Part shown: in pieces, positions 1 through 4,927 of the stretch
Position numbering within the stretch: position 1 is the first letter of the stretch
Layout of the letters: every line of letters starts with the position of its first letter
Origin: Thermoplasmata archaeon
GTDB lineage: Archaea; Thermoplasmatota; Thermoplasmata; Halarchaeoplasmatales; Halarchaeoplasmataceae
Reading direction: 5' to 3'
NCBI GenBank assembly: GCA_007129655.1
Contig: SKVC01000024.1
Location: forward strand, 1-15,529
DNA: 15,529 nucleotides
The notes under the pieces: model-generated
What the model saw: the letters and a program-made list of their open reading frames with translations, nothing else
Told to the model about the DNA's origin: nothing
Databases searched by the model: none
Program-made: the position numbers and the translations under genes

Positions 1-4
1 GCTC

Positions 5-140
5 GCAAAGCAAAGCTTTGCTCACGAACCAAGGTTCAAAACCCTAGCTCGCATTTTTTAAAACGAAAAAAAAATGCTCCCGCGTTGCAAAAATTGAACA
101 GGATTTTCCCACTAGGTCGCATTAAAAGGGATTTTAATGC
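5..140. repeat. Left arm of hairpin array (3' side of tRNA-Glu)
   Basis: Several short inverted repeats sit between the window edge and the tRNA 3' end. 5-11/15-21 is a 7-bp stem with an AAA loop; 26-30/33-37 is a 5-bp stem; 51-59/69-77 is a 9-bp A/T-rich stem; 119-127/132-140 is a perfect 9-bp stem with a GGGA loop. Read on the minus strand, away from the tRNA, hairpins are followed by GCGACCTAG or GCGAGCTAG and begin with GGGAGC or GTGAGC. The last hairpin uses the final two bases of the tRNA acceptor stem. No coding frame is supported here. The function is unknown. Confidence 0.75.
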
Positions 141-212
141 TCCCGCCGGGATTTGAACCCGAGTCCTCGGCTCGAGAGGCCGAAATGATTGGCCGGACTA
201 CACTACGGGAGC
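139..212 (-). tRNA. trnE: tRNA-Glu (anticodon CTC)
   Basis: The minus strand folds as a complete cloverleaf of 74 nt. The acceptor stem GCTCCCG (212-206) pairs with CGGGAGC (145-139). The anticodon stem TCGGC/GCCGA encloses the loop CTCTCGA, giving anticodon CTC, which reads the glutamate codon GAG. The T arm is TCGGG, loop TTCAAAT, CCCGG. CCA is not encoded, and there is no intron. The sequence closely resembles archaeal tRNA-Glu. Hairpins begin immediately at both mature ends, so the precursor would carry a leader hairpin and a trailer hairpin. A possible TATA box on the same strand lies far upstream at 511-520. Confidence 0.95.
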
Positions 213-466
213 AAAATGTGAAACATTTTGCGACTTAGTGGAAAAACAAAGTTTTTCCACGCTAGGACAAGAATGAGTGTAACGAACTTTTGCGACTGCG
301 GGGAACTATGTTCCCCGGGAGGACAAATATGAGTTTACGAATATTTGCGACCATTTGGAATCTTTGATTCCGATTTAGGACAAATTGTGAGAACAATTTG
401 CGACTTAGTGGAAAAACAAAGTTTTTCCACGCTAGGACAAGAATGAGTGGAACGAATTCTTGCGAT
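211..466. repeat. Right arm of hairpin array: alternating type A and type B hairpins
   Basis: Nine hairpins alternate here. Type A: 211-219/223-231, 268-274/286-292, 324-330/341-347, 381-388/393-400 and 438-444/456-462. Each stem starts CAA and ends TTG; it is followed by GCGA (usually GCGAC), and preceded by GGA except at the tRNA. Longer loops share GAGT...ACGA. Type B: 239-247/251-259, 299-306/310-317, 357-362/366-371 and 409-417/421-429, with three-base loops AAA, TAT, TTT and AAA. Stems differ from copy to copy but stay complementary, except a partial decay at 286-292. Centre spacing is about 53-62 bases per A+B unit. The nearest annotated-style analogies are REP/BIME repeats or structured RNA, but I recognise no known family. 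Confidence 0.85.
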
Positions 467-510
467 TTCATCGAAGCTGCACTCTCTTTGACCATCAGAT
501 ACACTAACCT

Positions 511-520
511 GATATATTTA
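511..520 (-). promoter_or_regulatory. Possible TATA box upstream of hairpin array and tRNA
   Basis: On the minus strand the box reads TAAATATATC. A start site about 25 bases downstream, near 490, would produce a transcript running through the right arm of the hairpin array into tRNA-Glu, with a leader of roughly 280 bases. No closer TATA-like sequence is obvious between the array and the tRNA, but tRNA promoters can be degenerate. A similarly placed leaderless ATG at 495 opens a doubtful 77-codon frame through the array. Confidence 0.4.
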
Positions 521-545
521 ATGATTACGCAAAGTGTCAGTATAG

Positions 546-571
546 AAATAAAAAAGGGAAAGGGGTTTTAT
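546..571 (-). terminator. C/T-tract terminator after the DUF5320 gene
   Basis: Directly after the TAG stop, the minus strand carries TAAAACCCC, TTTCCC and then a run of six T followed by ATTT. Archaeal transcription commonly ends on such T tracts without a hairpin. Almost the same string follows the FN3 gene stop at 4907-4927, which supports it as a recurring 3' element in this genome. Confidence 0.6.
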
Positions 572-907
572 CTATTCTTTTTCAGATAGCTCTTTGACCC
601 TTGACTCGATATTCTCCAGTTCCTTTTTTAGATCCTCGGCATAACGCTTTAGATCTTCTATTTCTTCTTCTTGGGAATATTCGTATCGTGGTTCATAGTA
701 TGGATCATCATATACCATCGGACGTATTGGAACTGAGCGTCCCCGGAATCTTGCACCACGGGAACCTCGTCCGAATCCTCTTCCATATCCACGACCCATA
801 CCTCTACCTTTGGTGAACCCGGGACTAGAATGTCCTGCACAGTAACCTAGTGCTCTTCCAGTCATGGGGCCAAAGCAGTCTGGTCCTGATCCGTCTCCTC
901 TTGGCAT
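572..907 (-). CDS. DUF5320 family Gly/Arg-rich small protein
   Basis: A protein of 111 residues. The N-terminus MPRGDGSGP, then GPMTGRALGYCAG (residues 13-25), is the hallmark of the DUF5320 family, small proteins common in methanogens and other anaerobes. Residues 34-57 are a Gly/Arg-rich stretch of GRG repeats. Residues 60-77 are Tyr/Pro-rich (DDPYYEPRYEY). Residues 79-111 are a strongly charged helix predicted to form a coiled coil (EEEIEDLKRYAEDLKKELENI region). Cys11 and Cys23 are present. The ATG at 907 is preceded by GTGAT, a usual archaeal ribosome-binding motif. The family's function is unknown; it is often found beside iron-sulfur or NifX-type small proteins, but no such neighbour is seen here. 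Confidence 0.88.
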   Translation of the reverse strand: MPRGDGSGPDCFGPMTGRALGYCAGHSSPGFTKGRGMGRGYGRGFGRGSRGARFRGRSVPIRPMVYDDPYYEPRYEYSQEEEIEDLKRYAEDLKKELENIESRVKELSEKE

Positions 908-989
908 GTTATCACAATACTACCTATGTATTACTAATGCACCATAGCGTTCTTATTAACTTGATCTCAGTCATACCATGTATTCTCAT

Positions 990-1029
990 ATAAAAAGAAA
1001 AAAGCGGGTGGCAGGGTTACCTACCACCG
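990..1029 (-). terminator. Hairpin plus T-tract terminator of the MscS gene
   Basis: The stem 1007-1011/1024-1028 (GGTGG/CCACC) extends inward to 1013-1015/1020-1022 with one mismatch and a GTTA loop. On the minus strand it is followed by GC and TTTTTTCTTTTTATA (1003-989). It lies 22 bases after the channel gene's stop. This is a bacterial-looking intrinsic terminator, and the T tract alone would suffice in archaea. Confidence 0.65.
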
Positions 1030-1050
1030 TTCCGTACATTACAAACAGTT

Positions 1051-1866
1051 TCACTTGTGCATATGCACGTCCATCTGTGGGTAGGGTATATTCAATCCTG
1101 CTTCGTCGTAAGCCTCTTTCAATGCCTTCTGCAGTTCGAAGAACACATCCCAGTAATCATCCGTCTTTACCCATGGTCTAACCACCAGTGTAACGGCTGA
1201 GTCGTCCATGGATTTAACCTTGGCTTGAGGCTCAGGGTCTTTCAACACTTTTGGATGTTTTCTAAGAGTTTTCAATGAAGTCTTAATGGCAAGATCAAGA
1301 TCGTCATCGTATCCGACACCTGTTTCGAGGTCGATCCTCCTAGTATCGTTATGTGTGTAATTTATGATATTGTTATCCCAAACCTGTTTATTGGGTATGA
1401 TTATGCGTTTATTATCCCGAGTGTCCAGTTCTGTAACACTGATTCCCACTGTTTTTATGACCCCTTCTTCGTCATTTATATTTACATAATTGCCGGCTTT
1501 GAACGGTCGTGTAACGGCTATCATCACACCGGCTGCTATATTGCTGAGAGTATCTCCCAAGGCAAACCCGAGTACTAATCCAAGTACGATAGATACGCTG
1601 ACAAGTGCTGCGCCAACATTAACACCGATGAAGGACAATGCGATACCTATCACGAAGATATAGAGTACTATTCTTAGTCCCCGTGTGATAAATTCCGTTA
1701 GGATCTTCTTCATTTTCGCTCTAACCATAGTCTTCTTAATGGTTCTCGATACCATCTTTACAAGTATTGTACCCACAAATAGGGTTACCGCAAAGAGTAT
1801 TATATTCCATATACTGAACCCGAGATATGGTAAATTTTCATCCAATCCGTAGCCAGCTATTTCCAT
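1051..1866 (-). CDS. MscS family mechanosensitive ion channel
   Basis: A 271-residue membrane channel that would open under membrane tension and release solutes during osmotic downshock. There are three predicted membrane segments at about 15-37, 63-82 and 84-117. The third has the small-residue Gly/Ala packing pattern of the MscS pore helix (VLGLVLGFALGDTLSNIAAG). The beta domain follows, with RPFKAGNYVNI (120-130), GVIKTVGISVTELDTRDN (135-152) and IIIPN (155-159), and then an alpha/beta C-terminal domain ending IPYPQMDVHMHK. Length and layout match the short MscS class (E. coli MscS has 286 residues). The start ATG at 1866 has a GTGAT motif (1872-1876) upstream and a TATA-like TTTTAAT at 1901-1907, so it is probably transcribed alone. 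The convergent terminator at 990-1029 closes the unit. Confidence 0.95.
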   Translation of the reverse strand: MEIAGYGLDENLPYLGFSIWNIILFAVTLFVGTILVKMVSRTIKKTMVRAKMKKILTEFITRGLRIVLYIFVIGIALSFIGVNVGAALVSVSIVLGLVLGFALGDTLSNIAAGVMIAVTRPFKAGNYVNINDEEGVIKTVGISVTELDTRDNKRIIIPNKQVWDNNIINYTHNDTRRIDLETGVGYDDDLDLAIKTSLKTLRKHPKVLKDPEPQAKVKSMDDSAVTLVVRPWVKTDDYWDVFFELQKALKEAYDEAGLNIPYPQMDVHMHK

Positions 1867-1926
1867 TTTTAATCACTATTGGGTTGAAATCGGTATTTGT
1901 ATTAAAATATTTCCAATCTTTTCATT

Positions 1927-2682
1927 TTAGTGCAGTAATTCGATGAAGAATATACCTATCAATATACCTGCTAATATGCCCATTATTGCGGAATGACCTT
2001 CGGCCTTTCGATGTGCATCGGGAATGAGTTCATCGAATACTATGTATAGCATGGCTCCGGCGGCGAATCCTAAACTTACAGATAGTGCCCAAGGAGATAC
2101 TCCTCCTAAGGCAACACCGATGAACGCCCCTATTCCCATATGCACACCGGCTAGTGCTGTTATCAGTAGAACTTTTTTAGATCTTACACCGCCTACGCAC
2201 ATGGCAGCGGCTACAGCCATCCCTTCCGGGATATTGTGTATCGCTATCAAGATCGACAATAGTAAACCTATTTGGAAAGTAACCATGAAGCTAGCGCCGA
2301 TTGCTACACCCTCCGGGAGATTATGCAGAGCGATACCTATACTGAGTAGTATACCTGTTTTCAGATGTTTATTGTACTTTCCACATCCATCCTTTGTCAT
2401 GGAAAAGTGCCTGTGTGGGAATTTCAAATCGAGAATACCGATTATCGCCATACCTAGTAATATGCCTATCATAGCAGTGTATATGGTTCCTTCTTGGATG
2501 GCTTCCGGTATTAAGTCTAGAAAACTTATGGCCGCCATTATCCCTGCAGATACACCCAGAAGTAAGCTCAACAACTTGTTTTTTATTTTTTTCACTATGA
2601 TCACAGCTATTCCGCCGCTAAGCGTACCTAAAACACCGGCTGCCAGGCCGATAAGTGTTACTAGAAGCCAGTAAGGTATCAT
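1927..2682 (-). CDS. ZIP family divalent metal transporter
   Basis: A 251-residue integral membrane protein of the ZIP/GufA-like family, moving divalent metals (Zn, Fe or Mn) across the cytoplasmic membrane. Both signature motifs are present: HNLPEG (residues 120-125, helix 4) and HNIPEG (149-154, helix 5), which form the binuclear metal site. Hydrophobic segments fit the usual eight helices. The loop before helix 4 holds His/Cys residues (PHRH, DGCGKYNKH). I chose ATG 2682 rather than a frame-open codon further upstream: GGAGGGTG lies seven to fourteen bases upstream, and this ATG overlaps the stop of the DtxR-family gene as ATGA. Translational coupling to the regulator implies that the regulator senses the metal this transporter carries. 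Metal identity cannot be read from the transporter alone. Confidence 0.94.
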   Translation of the reverse strand: MIPYWLLVTLIGLAAGVLGTLSGGIAVIIVKKIKNKLLSLLLGVSAGIMAAISFLDLIPEAIQEGTIYTAMIGILLGMAIIGILDLKFPHRHFSMTKDGCGKYNKHLKTGILLSIGIALHNLPEGVAIGASFMVTFQIGLLLSILIAIHNIPEGMAVAAAMCVGGVRSKKVLLITALAGVHMGIGAFIGVALGGVSPWALSVSLGFAAGAMLYIVFDELIPDAHRKAEGHSAIMGILAGILIGIFFIELLH

Positions 2683-3122
2683 TCTACACCCTCCTCTATA
2701 GGACATTTTTCATTATCGCAAACAGGGATATCATTGCCATGAGGACATCTAGTCGGTGCGCCCAACCGTTTGCACATCTCATCTATCATTTCCTTATCGA
2801 AGATATGTTCCATCTGACACGCTTTGTCATGCATATCTTCTACATCGAGATCAAAATACTCGTCAAGGAACACTTCCAGAACACGATGGGTGCGTACGAT
2901 GTGCATGCCCATGTCCAGTCCCTTTGAAGTAAGTTTAACTCCGTAATACGGTTTGTAAACGAGAAACCCCTCCTCTTCTAAAAGCGGTAATATCTCAGTA
3001 ACAGAAGGCGGGGCTAAATTCATCTCTTTAGATATCTCGCCTGTTTTGACTGTTTTTTCCGTTGAACCACCTGAGATCTTGTAGATGGTCTCGAGATATT
3101 CCTCGCGGGTTTCTCTGTTCAT
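2679..3122 (-). CDS. DtxR/IdeR/MntR family metal-dependent repressor
   Basis: A 147-residue, two-domain repressor without the C-terminal SH3/FeoA domain. Residues 1-64 form the winged helix (TGEISKEMNLAPPSVTEIL is the HTH). The dimerisation and metal domain follows. Its ligands fall at the same numbers as in corynebacterial DtxR: His79, Glu83, His98, Cys102, Glu105 and His106. Cys102 is typical of iron-responsive members, whereas B. subtilis MntR has Glu there. The N-terminal ligand, Met10 in DtxR and Asp8 in MntR, is Glu8 here, so the metal preference is mixed. The C-terminus has CPHGNDIP and an extra CDNEKC pair. It is the first gene of an operon with the ZIP transporter (ATGA overlap). A TATA-like box at 3145-3154 places transcription start at or near the ATG. 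Confidence 0.94.
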   Translation of the reverse strand: MNRETREEYLETIYKISGGSTEKTVKTGEISKEMNLAPPSVTEILPLLEEEGFLVYKPYYGVKLTSKGLDMGMHIVRTHRVLEVFLDEYFDLDVEDMHDKACQMEHIFDKEMIDEMCKRLGAPTRCPHGNDIPVCDNEKCPIEEGVE

Positions 3123-3144
3123 ATAGGGCTATAAAAGTTATATC

Positions 3145-3154
3145 ACTAATAAAG
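3145..3154 (-). promoter_or_regulatory. TATA box of the DtxR-ZIP operon
   Basis: The minus strand reads CCTTTATTAG, centred about 27 bases from the ATG at 3122. That predicts a leaderless mRNA. The upstream edge abuts the palindrome at 3156-3171. Confidence 0.6.
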
Positions 3155-3155
3155 G

Positions 3156-3171
3156 TTTCGGCCGGCCTAAA
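3156..3171. promoter_or_regulatory. Candidate DtxR-family operator
   Basis: The 16-bp sequence TTTCGGCCGGCCTAAA is palindromic at 14 of 16 positions around a perfect GGCCGGCC core. The half-site GGCC(T)AAA resembles the A/T-flanked GG..CC arms of known DtxR/IdeR/MntR boxes (CCTAA arms). It covers the BRE position of the repressor's own promoter and lies about 17 bases upstream of the adk TATA box. Autoregulation is therefore plausible. Binding is inferred, not shown. Confidence 0.5.
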
Positions 3172-3187
3172 TATTCGTTGGCACACT

Positions 3188-3196
3188 CTTATATAC
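3188..3196 (+). promoter_or_regulatory. TATA box of adk
   Basis: CTTATATAC is centred 32 bases upstream of the ATG at 3224, giving a very short or absent leader. No ribosome-binding motif precedes the ATG, which fits leaderless translation and supports this start over open-frame codons further upstream. Confidence 0.65.
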
Positions 3197-3223
3197 ATCC
3201 CATCGTTACCACTTTTGATTACA

Positions 3224-4012
3224 ATGTACGACAATATACCTGAGAAAGTAACGAACATCATTGTGACCGGCAAGAGCGGCGCCGGAAAGCAGCCCAGGAT
3301 CGACGTTCTTGTTGAGGAATTCGAACTTGAGCAGTTATCCACTGGTAACATCTTCCGTTCTTACCTTGGTAAATTCAACGAATTCGGATATGATGGAGAC
3401 TTGGATAAATTCTGGGATGGAGAATCATTCATCCCTGATGAAGAGATCGCTGAGGAGCTAGGAACAGACGATCCGGATATCATCCTGGGTATGAAGGCAA
3501 AGTACTTCGTCGATAAGGGATTGTTCGTTCCCGATTTTATAACTAACCAACTCTTCAAGGCCTTTTTCAAACGTAAGGATCATCGTAACCAGGTACTGGA
3601 CGGATATCCAAGGACCGTTGACCAGGCAAAATTCCTTATGGAATTACTCGAAGATAAGAACTCGAAGGTAGATTTCATTCTGTGGGTCGAAAATGAAGAC
3701 GATATGATCGTTGAACGGACAGTAAACCGGAGAATATGTCCCGAATGCGGAAAGGTATATCATCTTATTTACGCACCACCTCCGGATGGAAAGTGTGAGT
3801 TATGCGGTGTGGATGTCATCCTACGATCCGACGATACCGAGGATAAGATACGCTCTAGATTGAAGGAATTCAAAGACAAGGTTATACCGGCGATGAAATA
3901 TCTCGAAGAACAGGGCATACATATAGCAAAGGTACCCGGACATCTGGAAGAATTTACTCCTGAGAACGTACGAAAAAGTGTGCTATCTGCGGTAGAATAT
4001 ATCTACGGATGA
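3224..4012 (+). CDS. adk: Adenylate kinase, zinc-lid type with atypical P-loop
   Basis: A 262-residue nucleoside monophosphate kinase (ATP + AMP to 2 ADP), cytosolic. Family marks are a P-loop at 16-22 (GKSGAGK), QLSTGNIFR (37-45), LDGYPRT (125-131) and a lid with four zinc ligands, Cys172, Cys175, Cys191 and Cys194 (CPECG, CELCG, with YHLIYAPP between). RSRLKEF (211-217) is in the usual place. Three oddities stand out. The P-loop continues KQPR instead of KGTQ. STGN replaces the usual STGD. The NMP-binding part between Arg45 and KGLFVPD carries roughly 35 extra residues, making the protein longer than the usual 215-220. The start follows the TATA box at 3188-3196. The stop abuts the stop of the convergent DUF134 gene with no gap. 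Confidence 0.9.
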   Translation: MYDNIPEKVTNIIVTGKSGAGKQPRIDVLVEEFELEQLSTGNIFRSYLGKFNEFGYDGDLDKFWDGESFIPDEEIAEELGTDDPDIILGMKAKYFVDKGLFVPDFITNQLFKAFFKRKDHRNQVLDGYPRTVDQAKFLMELLEDKNSKVDFILWVENEDDMIVERTVNRRICPECGKVYHLIYAPPPDGKCELCGVDVILRSDDTEDKIRSRLKEFKDKVIPAMKYLEEQGIHIAKVPGHLEEFTPENVRKSVLSAVEYIYG

Positions 4013-4312
4013 TCACTTGAGGGTATAACTGCCGCCCTCTATCTTTATTCTTTTACCCTGTGTAAGGGCTTCGGCCACCTTTTTTCTAGCCGATTTCAAG
4101 TCGTTCCAGAATGTTTTACGGGAAACCCCCATCTCTGCTGCGGCTTCTTCTTGAGTTAGATTTAACAGGTCTACCAGTCGTAGTGTTTCCACCTCTTCCA
4201 CCCGTAATCTAACCTCCATCTCGGCACCGTCCCTGGGACAGAATGAAGTCTCAAAAGGCGTCCATCCGACCCGTCTTTTACCTCTTCGTCTACCTCGTTT
4301 ATGTCCTGCCAT
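4013..4312 (-). CDS. DUF134 (UPF0251) family HTH protein
   Basis: A 99-residue putative DNA-binding protein. The basic N-terminus MAGHKRGRRRGKRR is followed by FCPRDG, then VETLRLVDLLNLTQEEAAAEMG and VSRKTFWNDL, a sigma-factor-like helix-turn-helix at about residues 51-83. This matches the DUF134/UPF0251 family, widespread in archaea and anaerobic bacteria, whose targets are not known. I take the ATG at 4312; the preceding TTG (4315) is also in frame. CTTATAA on the minus strand at 4334-4340 is about 25 bases upstream, so the message is probably leaderless. It is divergent from the OsmC gene and convergent with adk, whose stop codon is directly adjacent. Confidence 0.88.
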   Translation of the reverse strand: MAGHKRGRRRGKRRVGWTPFETSFCPRDGAEMEVRLRVEEVETLRLVDLLNLTQEEAAAEMGVSRKTFWNDLKSARKKVAEALTQGKRIKIEGGSYTLK

Positions 4313-4333
4313 CAACTATATATCTATAACTGG

Positions 4334-4340
4334 TTATAAG
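4334..4340 (-). promoter_or_regulatory. TATA box of the DUF134 gene
   Basis: CTTATAA on the minus strand is centred 25 bases from the ATG at 4312, consistent with a leaderless transcript. Confidence 0.5.
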
Positions 4341-4401
4341 TAGTTTTGCGGAGATATAGCGGAACACGTAACTTTTTAAACTAAGTTCCGGGCTCCACTG
4401 T

Positions 4402-4446
4402 TAGTCAATGACCATGTTAAGGTTCAAAAAGTTAAGTCATTGACTA
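4402..4446. promoter_or_regulatory. Paired palindromes upstream of the OsmC gene (candidate operator)
   Basis: TAGTCAATGAC at 4402-4412 and GTCATTGACTA at 4436-4446 form a perfect 11-bp inverted repeat with a 23-base spacer. Each arm contains a palindrome of its own, GTCA(A/T)TGAC, centred at 4408 and 4440. The centres are 32 bp apart, about three helical turns, so two dimers would bind the same DNA face. The right arm lies just upstream of the OsmC TATA-like box (CTTTTATTC, 4461-4469). The DUF134 promoter is on the other side, so the site could control either gene. Confidence 0.55.
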
Positions 4447-4489
4447 TAATCAGGTAAAATCTTTTATTCCCTCTTTGTATACTAAAAAC

Positions 4490-4909
4490 ATGACATATCA
4501 GTATACTTCTAAAATTCGATGGACTCCAGAGGACGAATATCACGGAACTATCTCTACCGAAAAAGGATTCACGTCTACATTCGACAAGCCTTCGGAGTTT
4601 GGTGGAAAAGACGGTACCTTGAACCCGGAGGATGCCTTTGTTGCTTCTTTGGCCATGTGTTATTCTATCACTGTCAAAGAGATATGCGATAAGATGAGAT
4701 TAGAAGTCGATGATTTTTCTCTGACCGCAAAAGGAATCATCGAAGATGGCGAGGAAGGCAAAGTTTTCACTAAAGTATACATATACCCAAGTATCAAGAT
4801 CGATTGTCCCGATAAGAAAACACTCAGAGCCCTGGAACTAGCCAAGGATAATTGTTTGATATCCAGAAGCCTTAAAACCGATATCATCATAGAACCGAAA
4901 ATATTGTAA
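4490..4909 (+). CDS. OsmC family protein (peroxiredoxin-like)
   Basis: A 139-residue OsmC/Ohr-fold protein. Members reduce organic hydroperoxides with a cysteine pair, and both cysteines are here: Cys57 in the central helix (ASLAMCYSIT) and Cys122 (DNCLISRSL, equivalent to NCPVSR in relatives). GTLNPEDAFVAS (42-53) matches the family's NPE motif before the first cysteine. Other family members have different or unknown substrates, so the peroxidase role is likely but not certain. I use the ATG at 4490, about 26 bases after the TATA-like box, giving a leaderless message; an in-frame TTG at 4475 is unlikely. It is convergent with the FN3 gene, with 15 bases between stops. Confidence 0.9.
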   Translation: MTYQYTSKIRWTPEDEYHGTISTEKGFTSTFDKPSEFGGKDGTLNPEDAFVASLAMCYSITVKEICDKMRLEVDDFSLTAKGIIEDGEEGKVFTKVYIYPSIKIDCPDKKTLRALELAKDNCLISRSLKTDIIIEPKIL

Positions 4910-4927
4910 AAAAGGAAAGGGGTTTTA
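4907..4927 (-). terminator. C/T-tract terminator after the FN3 gene
   Basis: Starting within the FN3 stop codon, the minus strand reads TAAAACCCC, TTTCC, then six T. It overlaps the stop codon of the convergent OsmC gene. It is nearly identical to the element at 546-571. Confidence 0.6.

Noticed and set aside
262..504. Open frame of about 80 codons on the minus strand
   Set aside because: Apart from the first dozen residues it is a translation of the hairpin array, with repeated VLAWKNFVFPLSRK-like segments that arise from the DNA repeats. It has no domain character. Kept only as a finding because of the TATA box placement.
1..540. CRISPR array
   Set aside because: Units are hairpins of changing sequence with short conserved linkers. 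There is no constant 24-40 base repeat with unique spacers and no cas gene nearby.
658..840. Minus-strand and plus-strand frames inside the DUF5320 gene
   Set aside because: They are out-of-phase shadows; the DUF5320 frame has the family N-terminus and codon pattern.
3062..3223. 54-codon N-terminal extension of adenylate kinase
   Set aside because: It would overlap the DtxR gene on the other strand, has no similarity to kinase N-termini, and lies upstream of the TATA box at 3188-3196.
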